A stretch of 64,000 nucleotides of DNA, taken from Planctomycetota bacterium (GTDB lineage Bacteria; Planctomycetota; Planctomycetia; Pirellulales; PNKZ01). The notes under the pieces are model-generated. The model was not told the origin of the DNA. It did not search any database and saw nothing but the letters and a program-made list of their open reading frames with translations. Where the stretch lies: NCBI GenBank assembly GCA_018242585.1, contig JAFEBQ010000024.1, forward strand, positions 1 through 64,000. Reading direction: 5' to 3'. Both the position numbers and the translations under genes were made by a program. The first letter of the stretch is position 1, and every line of letters starts with the position of its first letter. Below are positions 1-9,621 of the stretch, piece after piece.

Positions 1-848
<848 letters not shown>

Positions 849-862
849 GGGTCCGCGTTGTA

Positions 863-1195
863 TTAGCCTTCGATGACGGCCAGGATGTCGTCTTCGCGCA
901 TCAGCAACAACTCTTGATCGCCGATCTTGAACTCGTCGCCGGCGTACGAGCTGAACAACACGCGGTCGCCGACCTTGACCTGCAGCGCGCCGCGCGAGCC
1001 GTCGTCCAACAGCTTGCCTTCGCCGACGCTGATGATCTTGCCCCGGGCCGGCTTGTTCTGAGCCGAGTCGGGCAGCACGATCCCGCCGGCGGTCCGCTCT
1101 TCGGACGCTTCGCGTTCGACGACCACGCGGTCACCCAACGGTTGCAGCTTCATCGCGCCCTTGCTTGCCTTACGATCCTTGGTAGCCACGGCCAT
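863..1195 (-). CDS. groES: Co-chaperonin GroES
   Basis: This is the 10-kDa lid of the GroEL chamber, acting as a heptamer in the cytoplasm. The protein has 110 residues against the usual 95-100. The extra length is a 14-residue N-terminal extension ([14 protein letters not shown]) before the usual [12 protein letters not shown]. The start at 1195 is preferred because GGAGG lies 10 nt upstream; an internal ATG at 1153 would give a standard-length protein. The mobile loop that touches GroEL is present ([13 protein letters not shown]), as are the [10 protein letters not shown] turn and the C-terminal DILAVIEG. It is first in the groES-groEL operon. Confidence 0.97.
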   Translation of the reverse strand: MAVATKDRKASKGAMKLQPLGDRVVVEREASEERTAGGIVLPDSAQNKPARGKIISVGEGKLLDDGSRGALQVKVGDRVLFSSYAGDEFKIGDQELLLMREDDILAVIEG

Positions 1196-1727
1196 AGTTA
1201 GTTCGCCTCCAGACGGAATCGAGAACGGTGTTAGTTCGAGGACGGTGTTTTGATGGAACGATGCTTTTCGGTCGAGAACGGCGTTCGACTGTAACGTCAG
1301 TTCCCGCCCGTTTAGCCGCTAGGCCATAGGCCTGCGCGCCCGGCGTCCGTCCCGTGGGCGCAGACTGCCATTTAAGGGCCGAAAACCATCGGCAGGGCAT
1401 GCTTTAGGCAACTGGCGCGCCAAAGAGTCTCGCTCGCCGTAAGTGCTTATTCAGTCGCCAGTTGTTTTACTCGCCCCGCCGGCGCTCGATTGGCCCCTTC
1501 CTGCCACAACCGACTGAACAGCCCCCCAAGCCCAAACTCCCCTGCCGTTTTGGCAGCATAGAGAATCCTCCTGATAGGCGACATGACGACGGTGAAGTCC
1601 GGCGGGGCATTCGTGGAAGGACAAACCACGCCAACTAGAGCGAACGCCGCATTGCCCGGCGCTCGGCCGCGGGGGAGACTTTGATGGGTCTTGAACGCCC
1701 CAAGCCGCGCCCGGATCGCCCGCCGCC
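1196..1727. other. Intergenic region upstream of groES and of the next gene
   Basis: The region holds the shared upstream sequence of groES (leftward) and the membrane protein gene (rightward). The short leftward open frames at 1447-1810 have no family resemblance and no convincing ribosome-binding site. No CIRCE inverted repeat was found, and no promoter can be assigned with confidence. Confidence 0.4.
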
Positions 1728-3461
1728 ATGATTCCCATCTTGCTTACCATCGAAGCCGTGATCTTTATCCTTGCGCTGGTGGCCTTCGGCCTGGCCGTCG
1801 TGGGGCGCATTTCTTTGCGTTGGGTGCGTTGGACGTTGATCGCGGTCTTGGCGTGGCTGCCGGCCCTGATCGCGGCACTGGCGTTCCTAGATAGTTACCA
1901 GCGCAACCCTCGCGGTTGGGGTCACTATTGGTATCTGACACCAACTCCTGCGCGGTTCGTCGTGGTATGCGTCGTCGTGTTCTACGTTGCACTGCTCTGT
2001 TTGCCTTGGTTTGCGTTTCGGCGCGTTCCTGCAGTTGAGCCACGCATTCCCCGCGCGCGGCAATGGCGGCTGCGCAAGTTGCTGCTCGCGGGCTTGGGCT
2101 CGTTGGTGGCGTTCGTCGCGACGCTGTGGCTTTACGATTGGACCATCTGCCGCGAACTCGAACGCGCCGTGGCTGCGAACGAACAGATCGTCGCCAAGTA
2201 CCTGGCCGAGCGCGCCCCCGCCGACCAGGACGCCGGCCCAGGGTTGCTAAAACTGCTCGACACGCTCGGCGGCCACGAAGGTTGCCCCGAGTGGCTGCGA
2301 GAAAGGGATGCGGTGTTCGATCCCAAATCCCCCGAGATAGTGGAATTCTTTCGCGCCCATGAAGATCAGGTGCGGCAAGCGATTGCGCTCGCGAAGCTGC
2401 CTGCCGCCAACTTCCGCTGTGATGACGCCGACGTTTTGCCGCACCCCAATTTCGACGATCTCGCCGGCTTGTCTGTCGCGGGTCAATTGTTGGAACGTGC
2501 GGCGAGCGAACGTGCCGGGCGGGGCGATCTGGCCGGGGCCTATGAATGCCTGCAGGCGATGCGAGACTTGAATCGCATTGCCGTTTACCCGCGCACGCTT
2601 GTCGCCGGGATAGTGACCCTGCGCGAACGCGCGCGAATGGAACTGCTCGGCCAACTACTGAACGAGAATCCCAAAGTTGCATTCGAATTTCAGTTTCCAC
2701 TGGCGATCAACCGGCCAATCGAGTTCGCGAAGCTTTGGCCAAACCTGGAATGCGAAGCTGCCGTCGAGCCACGGACAAACTACAAGCTGCACCTGGGTGG
2801 ATTGACCGATTCCACGCTGTATGACGATGAAATGCGCGAGCAATACCAGCACCATCGCTGGGCCTGGCGGTTGTCGTTCGCGACAATTCGGGTTACCAAA
2901 TTGGCCGATGATGTTCCGGCCTGGCCAGCGTTTGTCGAACGCTTAAAGGGAATCGTGACGAAGGAGCCCGCCGACGTGAATGGTTTCCGCCAATGGAGCA
3001 TCGATTGGCCCCAAGGCGCGGGGAGTGTTTTTGTCGCCAACCAGGGATACTCGATGGTGCATATCATCCAATTGGCGATCAACGAAAAGTCACGGGCAAT
3101 CGTCGGCGATTTGTCGGTAGCGACGGTGGCGTACAAACTGCGCCACGGCGCCTATCCCAAGTCGTTCGCCGCCCTTGTGCCCGAGTTCATCGACGCCGCG
3201 CCGACGAACCCAGCGACGGAAGAGCCGTACTCCTATGCGACCGACGAGCCCGACGTGTTCTGGGAAGGCTACGATCCCGACAAGTACTCGGGCGCGATCA
3301 TCAAGGCCGACGAGGAGACGATGGTACGCTTGGGAGACGCGTACACCGGATGGAAGAAGTTCTGCGCGGCGGACTCTGGCGCGAACACCAAAGAAGCGCC
3401 GGACGCATTCTCGCCGCTGGATAGGCCAATGCCCCCGCCGCCACCATTCGAGAATCCGTGA
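1728..3461 (+). CDS. Hypothetical membrane-anchored protein
   Basis: I do not recognise a named family. The 577-residue protein begins with four hydrophobic segments (about residues 3-26, 35-55, 75-97 and 116-138). A long soluble part follows, rich in Glu/Arg helices (about 140-320), then a mixed region with a GAYPKSFAALVPEF segment near 480, and a proline-rich tail (PPPPP) at the end. The segment giving the minimum text spacing of a substrate (GAYP...LVPEF...) resembles soluble segments seen in many planctomycete membrane proteins of unknown role. The start ATG at 1728 has no strong Shine-Dalgarno sequence, but it begins directly with the first membrane segment. It stands alone between the groES promoter region and the DUF11 lipoprotein gene. 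Confidence 0.75.
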   Translation: MIPILLTIEAVIFILALVAFGLAVVGRISLRWVRWTLIAVLAWLPALIAALAFLDSYQRNPRGWGHYWYLTPTPARFVVVCVVVFYVALLCLPWFAFRRVPAVEPRIPRARQWRLRKLLLAGLGSLVAFVATLWLYDWTICRELERAVAANEQIVAKYLAERAPADQDAGPGLLKLLDTLGGHEGCPEWLRERDAVFDPKSPEIVEFFRAHEDQVRQAIALAKLPAANFRCDDADVLPHPNFDDLAGLSVAGQLLERAASERAGRGDLAGAYECLQAMRDLNRIAVYPRTLVAGIVTLRERARMELLGQLLNENPKVAFEFQFPLAINRPIEFAKLWPNLECEAAVEPRTNYKLHLGGLTDSTLYDDEMREQYQHHRWAWRLSFATIRVTKLADDVPAWPAFVERLKGIVTKEPADVNGFRQWSIDWPQGAGSVFVANQGYSMVHIIQLAINEKSRAIVGDLSVATVAYKLRHGAYPKSFAALVPEFIDAAPTNPATEEPYSYATDEPDVFWEGYDPDKYSGAIIKADEETMVRLGDAYTGWKKFCAADSGANTKEAPDAFSPLDRPMPPPPPFENP

Positions 3462-3702
3462 GTGCGCCGGTTACCCCTAGCGCAATCGCTACCTTCCCTA
3501 CCACCTGACCTCAGCGGGCTACTTTTTCCTCTCCTTCGCCCGCTTCCGCCCGGCGCGGACCTTTCGCGCGTGCTACGTTTCCCATGACGAGCAACTCTGT
3601 GTTGCGCCGCTGGACCTACACCGCCAGCCGCGCACCAAACGACTTGCCCGCGTGTACGTCCGGCCGGGACGGAAACCCTGGCCCCGCGAAGGATTCACGA
3701 CC

Positions 3703-6108
3703 ATGGTTGGTTGCAGGAAGCAAATCTGGCGCTCACTCGCCGTGCTGGCCCTCTGGGCGCCGGCATTGACGGGCTGTCAGACGTTTGATTGCTCGCCCCC
3801 CAAGATCGATCCGAGCGGCAATCGCCTCTTTCTGGCTCACGATCCCAAGCCGCCGAAGTTCAAGCCCGACCCCGGGCCGCCCAGCACCCTGTCCAATCAA
3901 GCCGGTGTGGCCGTCACGCCCAATCGCGTCGTCGCGCCGGTTGGTTCCGAAGTCGTCTTGAAAGCCGCCGTCTGCGGGCCCGATGGCCGGACCACGCGCA
4001 ACCAGCGCGTCGAATGGACGGTCGCGCCGGGCAGCGTCGGCTACATCGTCACCGTCGGCGATTACCACGGCACCGTCGACCAGTTGTGCGGCTACCTGAC
4101 CGGCGGCACCTCGGCCAATAAAGTCTCGAGCAACTACGCGGTCAACTCGACGTCGACCGGCGATTACTGTTTGAATCGCGGCACGCCGACCAAGGACGAC
4201 GATGTGCCGGTGCTGGCGGGCCAGGCCTGGATCACGGTCACCTCGCCCGTCGAAGGTCAAAGCATCGTCACGGCCGTCGCGCCGAAGGTGTATGGCTGGG
4301 ACCAGCGGCAACGCTCGTCGGTCATCGAATGGCTCGACGCCAAGTGGGACTTCCCGCCGCCAAGCGTCAATCCGGTCGGCGCGCGGCACACGTTCACCAC
4401 CAGCATCGTCCGTCATACGAACGGCGCGCCCCTGGCCGGCTGGCGCGTGCGCTACGAGATTCTCGATGGCCCGGCGGCGGGCTTTGCTCCGGACGGGGCC
4501 CAGATTGTCGAGGTGCCGACCGACGCGCTGGGCCAGGCGAGCATCGAAATGTTCCAAGTCCAGCCCGCCGAAGGGACCAATCGGGTCAACGTCCAGGTCA
4601 TCCGCTCGCCTGAGCTGAGCCGCGACGGCACTCGCTTGATCGTCGCCAACGCCACCACGCAAAAAATCTGGGGCGCTTCCGAGCTTTACGTTCGCACCAG
4701 CGGGCCGACCCAAGCCGCCGTCGGCGCGACGCTGAACTATAAAGTCGAAGTCCGCAACGCGGGCAGCCACACCATTCGCCAGGCGGTCGCATCGTTGCCC
4801 TTGCCGCAGGGCACGTCGCTGTTGAGCACGAACCCCGTGGCCAGTGTCACCGGCTCGAACCTGACCTGGGCGCTGGGCGACTTGGCCCCCGGCCAGATTC
4901 GTCCGCTGGAGGTGAGCCTGCGGGCCGATCGCTTCGGCACGGTCAACGCCTGTGTCACGGTCCAGACCGGCGAAGGAAAGAATGCGCAGGATTGCGCCAC
5001 CACGACCGTTGTTGCCCCGGCCCTGGCCGTGGTGGTGACGGCCGATCCCGAACAAGCGCCGGTCGGCACCGTGGTCACGTTCACCGCCACGGTCACCAAC
5101 CGCGGCACCGCGGCCGCCACCGACGTGCGCATTGTCGAGCTATACGACAGCGGCCTGCGTCACAACCAGACGGCGGCCAACCCCATCGAAGCCCCCGTCG
5201 GCACCTTGCAGCCGGGCGAGTCGAAGACGATTTCAGCCAAGTTCATCGTCATGGCCCCCGGCCAACTGTGCAACACGGTTGACGTGATCAGCGGCAACGG
5301 ACTGCGCGCTCAAGGGCGCGGCTGCGTCACCGGTGTGCCGTCGGCAAGTCCAGCGCCGATTGCGCCGGTGCCGACGACGCCGACCGATCCCAGCCTGAAG
5401 CCGGTGCTCGACATCAAGAAGGTCGGCCCCACGCGCCGCAACGTCGGCGACCAAGCGCAGTTTGACATCCTGGTCTCAAACACGGGGCGCGCGAAGGCGA
5501 CGAACCTGAAGATCACCGACAACAGCGACCTGTCGCTGATGGCGGTCGAAGCGTCGAATGGCCACGTTGACGTCGGCCGCGATCTGCAATGGACCATCGA
5601 CGAGCTGCCGCCGGGCAAGGGGATGAAGCTGTCGGTCACCTATCGCTGCACCGCGCCGGCTGATAACGCCTGTTCGCGCAATACGGTCGTTTGCACCGAA
5701 GGGGTTCGGGCCGACACGCAGGCTTGTGTCTCGATTCAACCGTCGCAAACGCCGCTGAGCGTGACGATCGACGATGGCGGCGACCCGCGCGCCGTCGGCA
5801 GCAGCATCGGCTACACCGTCCGCGTCACCAATGTCAGCCAGGTGGCCGATGCTCGGGTGCAACTGGCCGTGACCTTGTCCCCCGAGTTGATCCCTGCGCC
5901 GCTCGGCACGTCGGGTCCGACGAATGGCCAGATCGCCAATCAGACCGTCCAGTTCGAGCCGCTGGCGCAACTGGCCCCGCAGCAAACGGTCGTCTATCGC
6001 ATTCAAGCCCGGGCCGCCAAGGCGGGCGTGGCGCGATTGCAGGCGCAAATCACCAGCCAGAACATGGCCCAGCCGCTGGTGGCCGAAGAACCGACGACGG
6101 TGCAGTGA
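3703..6108 (+). CDS. Secreted lipoprotein with DUF11/CARDB-type repeats
   Basis: A probable surface or periplasmic lipoprotein of about 801 residues. I chose the ATG at 3703 because it places a signal peptide directly at the N-terminus with lipobox ALTGC and the lipidated Cys at residue 25; the frame is open further upstream. The middle part (about 45-320) contains Ig-like beta segments with many cysteines. Four DUF11-like beta-sandwich repeats follow, at about 326-425, 439-545, 566-680 and 684-795. Each has a pattern like VG..V.Y.V.V.N.G followed by L.PG. DUF11 proteins are usually extracellular or envelope adhesive/structural proteins, so an envelope role is inferred. No operon partner is evident. 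Confidence 0.85.
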   Translation: MVGCRKQIWRSLAVLALWAPALTGCQTFDCSPPKIDPSGNRLFLAHDPKPPKFKPDPGPPSTLSNQAGVAVTPNRVVAPVGSEVVLKAAVCGPDGRTTRNQRVEWTVAPGSVGYIVTVGDYHGTVDQLCGYLTGGTSANKVSSNYAVNSTSTGDYCLNRGTPTKDDDVPVLAGQAWITVTSPVEGQSIVTAVAPKVYGWDQRQRSSVIEWLDAKWDFPPPSVNPVGARHTFTTSIVRHTNGAPLAGWRVRYEILDGPAAGFAPDGAQIVEVPTDALGQASIEMFQVQPAEGTNRVNVQVIRSPELSRDGTRLIVANATTQKIWGASELYVRTSGPTQAAVGATLNYKVEVRNAGSHTIRQAVASLPLPQGTSLLSTNPVASVTGSNLTWALGDLAPGQIRPLEVSLRADRFGTVNACVTVQTGEGKNAQDCATTTVVAPALAVVVTADPEQAPVGTVVTFTATVTNRGTAAATDVRIVELYDSGLRHNQTAANPIEAPVGTLQPGESKTISAKFIVMAPGQLCNTVDVISGNGLRAQGRGCVTGVPSASPAPIAPVPTTPTDPSLKPVLDIKKVGPTRRNVGDQAQFDILVSNTGRAKATNLKITDNSDLSLMAVEASNGHVDVGRDLQWTIDELPPGKGMKLSVTYRCTAPADNACSRNTVVCTEGVRADTQACVSIQPSQTPLSVTIDDGGDPRAVGSSIGYTVRVTNVSQVADARVQLAVTLSPELIPAPLGTSGPTNGQIANQTVQFEPLAQLAPQQTVVYRIQARAAKAGVARLQAQITSQNMAQPLVAEEPTTVQ

Positions 6109-6172
6109 GGCGGGGAGAAAAGTTGCGAGTTGCTGGTTGCTAGGAAAGGTAGCCAGCGGTTAGTCGCCTTGC

Positions 6173-6283
6173 TTGTCAGTGGTCCGTTGTCAGTTGCACC
6201 CTGCTTCGCGCTACGTGATGAGTGTGAATCGCGAGCAATTTCTCCTGCAACGGACAACTGACTACCGACAACGGACGACTCAG
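6173..6283. repeat. Dispersed repeat family B, copy 1
   Basis: About 110 bp made of GTCAGTGGTCCGTTGTCAGT-type units on the left and the inverted form (CAACGGACAACTGAC) on the right. The same element recurs at 9488, 15364 and 23612, with a half copy at 60089. It ends at the stop codon of the prepilin peptidase-like gene. Confidence 0.8.
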
Positions 6284-7278
6284 TTCTCCTCTCCGCTTCC
6301 CCTTCGCGGCCTGAGAATCCAGGCGACGATGCCGCACGTGAAGACGGCCACCGCGCCGGCGGCCAGCGTGCGGTAATTCGCCTCGCCCCCCAGCCAGGGC
6401 CAGCGCTCGACGATCGTTTTCCAGTTGAACAGCCAGATGACCGTGGCCAGGAACAGCCAGCCGGTGTTGGGCATGAACTTCAGCGTCCGCACCCCGGCGC
6501 GGAACATCGCCGTCAGCATGACGAGCGCCATCGTCACCGCGGCCAGCGGACAGGCTGCTTGCCAGCCGAGTTGCGCCCCCACGGCCGCCAGCGCGACGAC
6601 CATCGTGTTGCGTCCGGCCAGTCGGCTGGGCCCCTGGCCTGTCCCCAAGCCGGCTAGCGCCCCAAGCGTCGCGCCGACCAGCAAGCCGGCCACGCCATCG
6701 AGCATGCCGACCATCGGCGTGCCGGCCTCGAGTGCGACCCTGGCGTTATGAATCGGTGGCGTGATCGGGTGAATCGCCGGCCAGAACGCGCCGAGCGGCA
6801 CCGCAATTGCCAGCCACACCAGCACCATTCGCCACGGCAGCGCAAAGCCGTCGCGCTCGACCAGCATCACGACCAGCAGGCCACACACCAGCAGCAGGTG
6901 ATTGCCATAGATTTGCCACGCGGCCGGTATTGTCCACACTTCACCAGGCAAGAATCGACCAAGCTGTAATGGCTCGGCCCAGCCGAGCGCGGCGAACGCG
7001 ACGGCACACGCCAACTCGACGGCCGGGTAGCGCCAGGCAATCGACTGGCCACAGGCGCGACACCGCCCGCGCAGCAAGAGCCAGCCAATGATCGGCAGAT
7101 TGTCCCGCGTCTTGATCCGGGTGCCGCAGCGCGGGCAAGCCGACGGAGGCCAGGCAATGCTCAGCCCGGCCGGCATCCGGTACACCACCACGTTCAGGAA
7201 GCTGCCGATGATCGCTCCTTGCAGGAACAAGAGCGGCAACCAGAACGACCAAGGCAACTGGGCGAGCGAATAGAGCAT
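6280..7278 (-). CDS. Prepilin peptidase (A24)-like membrane protein, catalytic Asp residues missing
   Basis: The N-terminal half is clearly of the PilD/GspO family, which cleaves and N-methylates type IV prepilins at the inner membrane. It has GSFLNVVVYRMP (about 25-36) and two zinc-type CxxC pairs, CPRC at 48-51 and CRAC at 73-76. Multiple membrane helices follow. The peptidase half looks degenerate. The first catalytic Asp, normally 7 residues before LP, aligns with Glu141 (VERDGFALP). The GxGD motif aligns with AGRNT (221-225), before a typical GAQLGW segment. The 332-residue form starting at 7278 is preferred, because the upstream in-frame extension translates a dispersed repeat (7323-7436). 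It may be inactive or divergent. No pilin genes are nearby. Confidence 0.8.
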   Translation of the reverse strand: MLYSLAQLPWSFWLPLLFLQGAIIGSFLNVVVYRMPAGLSIAWPPSACPRCGTRIKTRDNLPIIGWLLLRGRCRACGQSIAWRYPAVELACAVAFAALGWAEPLQLGRFLPGEVWTIPAAWQIYGNHLLLVCGLLVVMLVERDGFALPWRMVLVWLAIAVPLGAFWPAIHPITPPIHNARVALEAGTPMVGMLDGVAGLLVGATLGALAGLGTGQGPSRLAGRNTMVVALAAVGAQLGWQAACPLAAVTMALVMLTAMFRAGVRTLKFMPNTGWLFLATVIWLFNWKTIVERWPWLGGEANYRTLAAGAVAVFTCGIVAWILRPRRGSGEEN

Positions 7279-7322
7279 GCGAGGTTGATAAGGCCGGCGA
7301 GTTTGCAAGCGGTAAAGTGACG

Positions 7323-7436
7323 GGTAGCACCGACAACTGGTTGTCGGTGTCGCGCCAGCGACAAGAGGGATCGGGCAAGGCTCTGAACCCTCTTGCGGCT
7401 GCGCCGCCCGGACAAGCAAGTTGTCCGGGCCACCCA
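7323..7436. repeat. Four-hairpin repeat family A, copy 1
   Basis: Order of hairpins: CACCGACAA/TTGTCGGTG, GTCGC/GCGAC, then GCGGC/GCCGC and CCCGGACAA/TTGTCCGGG, with ACAAGAGGG and CCCTCTTG between the halves. The whole is an imperfect inverted repeat. It lies immediately upstream of the prepilin peptidase-like gene and accounts for the spurious N-terminal extension of that frame. Confidence 0.85.
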
Positions 7437-7503
7437 GCGAATTGGCAAGCGACGACACGGGGCGACGAGCGGCCCTTCACTCTAAACGCGCCGCGCCGCT
7501 GGA

Positions 7504-9333
7504 TCAAATGATCCCGTGCAGGGGACCGCCGTGGACGGCCAGCGACTCGATCCGCCCGACCACCGCCGGATCGTCTTCGAGCGGCGGAGCGTGGTGCGGC
7601 TTGATCCGCGCGTCGATCACCAATGCCCCGCGGCAACCCCAGTGCTTGTGCTCGGTGAACGACTCGATGCCGTGGATGTCGACCGCCGGGTTCGAGCGCG
7701 TGAACACCACCCACAACCAGTTCGACAGGTTCCGCGCCGCGAACTCGGCATTGTCCACCAACACGACGAGTGGGAACCGGTTGATCGCCGAGCCGGCGTG
7801 GAATGCCGCGCAGAACGCTTCGGCCTGGGCGTGCCCCCCCTCGGCCGTGTACGCCGGCGCCGCAATGCACAGCACACCGGGGAGCGCCAACCGCGCGTCG
7901 GCAAAGCCGGCCGGCAGGGAAAGCTCGCCGTCGATCCGCTCGGGCAGCTCGCGCCGCGGCGGGCCGGCGGCGGCGATCACAACCTTGGAACCGGCGTTCA
8001 GTGACGAGCCGCTGTAGTCGAGCGTGTCGATCGTGGTGCAGGTCTGAAAATGCAGATCGTGCGTCCAGTCGACGCGCGCCAGCAGGTGTCGCAAGAACCG
8101 GGCCGGATCGTGCAAGTCGAGCGTCGGGTCGTCGTCGCCGTTGACAATCAGCAGGTACTTGGCCAGCGACAGTTGCCCCTGCCCCAGCAGCGCATTGGCC
8201 TGGGTCAACAACTCCTGCGGCCGCGCGGTCGGCAAATAGGGCGTGTAGCGTTCGCTGCCGATCACCAGCAGCAGCGGATGGACGCCGGCGGCGTCGACGG
8301 CATGAATCGCGCGCACGCCCGGCACCAGTGTCGGCACGACCGGGCCGGTCAGCTCGTGAATGAACTCGCCGAAGGTGGTGTCCTCTTGCGGCGGCCGGCC
8401 GACCGACGTGAAAGGCCAGATCGCCCCCGAGCGGTGCGTCACCCGATCGACGCGCAGCACGGGGAAGTCGTGAGCCAGCGAATAGTAGCCCAAGTGATCG
8501 CCGAACGGTCCCTCGGGCAAGAGCGTCTCTTCAACCGTGCCCGAGATACAAAAGTCGGCGTCGGCCACGACGGCGGGTCCGTTGGCCTGTTTCACCAATC
8601 GCACGCGCGCGCCGGCCAGCGCGCCGGCAAAGCTGAGTTCGCTTAAACCCTCGGGCAGCGGCATGACCGCGGCAATGGCCAAGGCCGGCGGGCCGCCGAC
8701 CAGGACGTTCACGCGCAGCGGCTGGCCGCGCCGCCGCGCTGCGGTGTGATGAACGCCGATGCCGCGATGAATCTGATAGTGCAGGCCGATGTGCCGATCG
8801 GGCGCGTACTGATTGCCGGCCAGTTGCACGCGATACATCCCCAGGTTCGACCGTCGCCAGCCCGGCGCGTCGGGGTCTTCGGTATAAACCTCGGGCAAGG
8901 TGACGAACGGCCCGCCGTCGCGCGGCCACGAGACAAGCTGCGGCAGCTTGCTGATCGTGGTCGCGTGCTTCAGGACCGGCCCGCGCGACACATAGCGCGG
9001 CAACATCCGCCACGCGGCCGGCAGCGCGCTGAGGGCCTTGGTCGGGCTGCGTAGCGCGGCGCCGGGGTCGACTTTCATCGCGACCAGTTGTTGCACGCCA
9101 GCCAGCGTGTGGCGAAACAGATAGCGCAGACGCGCCAGGCTGCCGAACAAATTGCAGACCATGGGGAACTGGCAGCCGCGGACGTTTTCGAGCAGCAAGG
9201 CCGGCCCGCCGGCGGCATAGACGCGGCGTTGCAGATAGGCGGCTTCGAGCCGCGGATCGATCTCAGCCGCGACCCGCCGCAAATGCCCGCCACGCTCCAG
9301 ATCATCGACAGCGCTGCGCAAGCTAGGGTGCAT
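7504..9333 (-). CDS. UbiD-family prenylated-FMN-dependent decarboxylase
   Basis: UbiD enzymes reversibly decarboxylate aromatic or alpha,beta-unsaturated acids in the cytoplasm, using prenylated FMN made by UbiX. The 609-residue protein has the family hallmarks. LLLENVRGCQFPMVCNLFGS lies near 46-65 and NLGMYRVQL near 165, which holds the catalytic-region Arg. PEGPFGDHLGYY near residue 272 carries the acidic active-site pair, and VDWTHDLHFQT is in the C-terminal part. It is longer than E. coli UbiD (about 497), as in many menaquinone-type or uncharacterised members. No ubiX homologue is in the window. The substrate cannot be told from the sequence; quinone biosynthesis is the usual guess. Confidence 0.92.
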   Translation of the reverse strand: MHPSLRSAVDDLERGGHLRRVAAEIDPRLEAAYLQRRVYAAGGPALLLENVRGCQFPMVCNLFGSLARLRYLFRHTLAGVQQLVAMKVDPGAALRSPTKALSALPAAWRMLPRYVSRGPVLKHATTISKLPQLVSWPRDGGPFVTLPEVYTEDPDAPGWRRSNLGMYRVQLAGNQYAPDRHIGLHYQIHRGIGVHHTAARRRGQPLRVNVLVGGPPALAIAAVMPLPEGLSELSFAGALAGARVRLVKQANGPAVVADADFCISGTVEETLLPEGPFGDHLGYYSLAHDFPVLRVDRVTHRSGAIWPFTSVGRPPQEDTTFGEFIHELTGPVVPTLVPGVRAIHAVDAAGVHPLLLVIGSERYTPYLPTARPQELLTQANALLGQGQLSLAKYLLIVNGDDDPTLDLHDPARFLRHLLARVDWTHDLHFQTCTTIDTLDYSGSSLNAGSKVVIAAAGPPRRELPERIDGELSLPAGFADARLALPGVLCIAAPAYTAEGGHAQAEAFCAAFHAGSAINRFPLVVLVDNAEFAARNLSNWLWVVFTRSNPAVDIHGIESFTEHKHWGCRGALVIDARIKPHHAPPLEDDPAVVGRIESLAVHGGPLHGII

Positions 9334-9487
9334 GATTCAAAGGTGGCGGCCGACAAATGGATCAACGACGCTAGCACATTCTAGCCTCAGAACGCCGTTC
9401 GCGCAGACTGGCGGGAAATCGCACGGTTTCAACGCCGGCGGCTGCTCTTTGGGCCATCTGCCGATACCGGTACAATCGGCCGCCAGT

Positions 9488-9598
9488 TTGTCAGTTGTCC
9501 GTCGTCCGTGGTCAGTTGCTGGGGAATAGCTAGCGATGAACCATCGGCGATCGGCCCGCAGCAATAGGCAACGGACAACTGACCACGGACAACGGACC
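9488..9598. repeat. Dispersed repeat family B, copy 2
   Basis: The left part holds TCAGTTGTCCGTCGTCCGTG and the right part the inverted form (CAACGGACAACTGACCACGG). It occupies most of the divergent gap between ubiD and hldD, so any promoter for hldD would lie in or next to it. Confidence 0.8.
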
Positions 9599-9621
9599 CT
9601 CACGGCAAGGATGCCAAAACC

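Noticed and set aside
1196-1440. Possible CIRCE operator upstream of groES
   Set aside because: The TTAGCACTC-N9-GAGTGCTAA inverted repeat is not present.
1447-1810. Two leftward open frames of 60 and 119 codons
   Set aside because: No family resemblance, no Shine-Dalgarno site, and composition fits GC-rich shadow frames in an intergenic region.
7300-7458. Longer N-terminus for the prepilin peptidase-like protein
   Set aside because: The added 60 residues translate a family A repeat, which is also found elsewhere outside genes.
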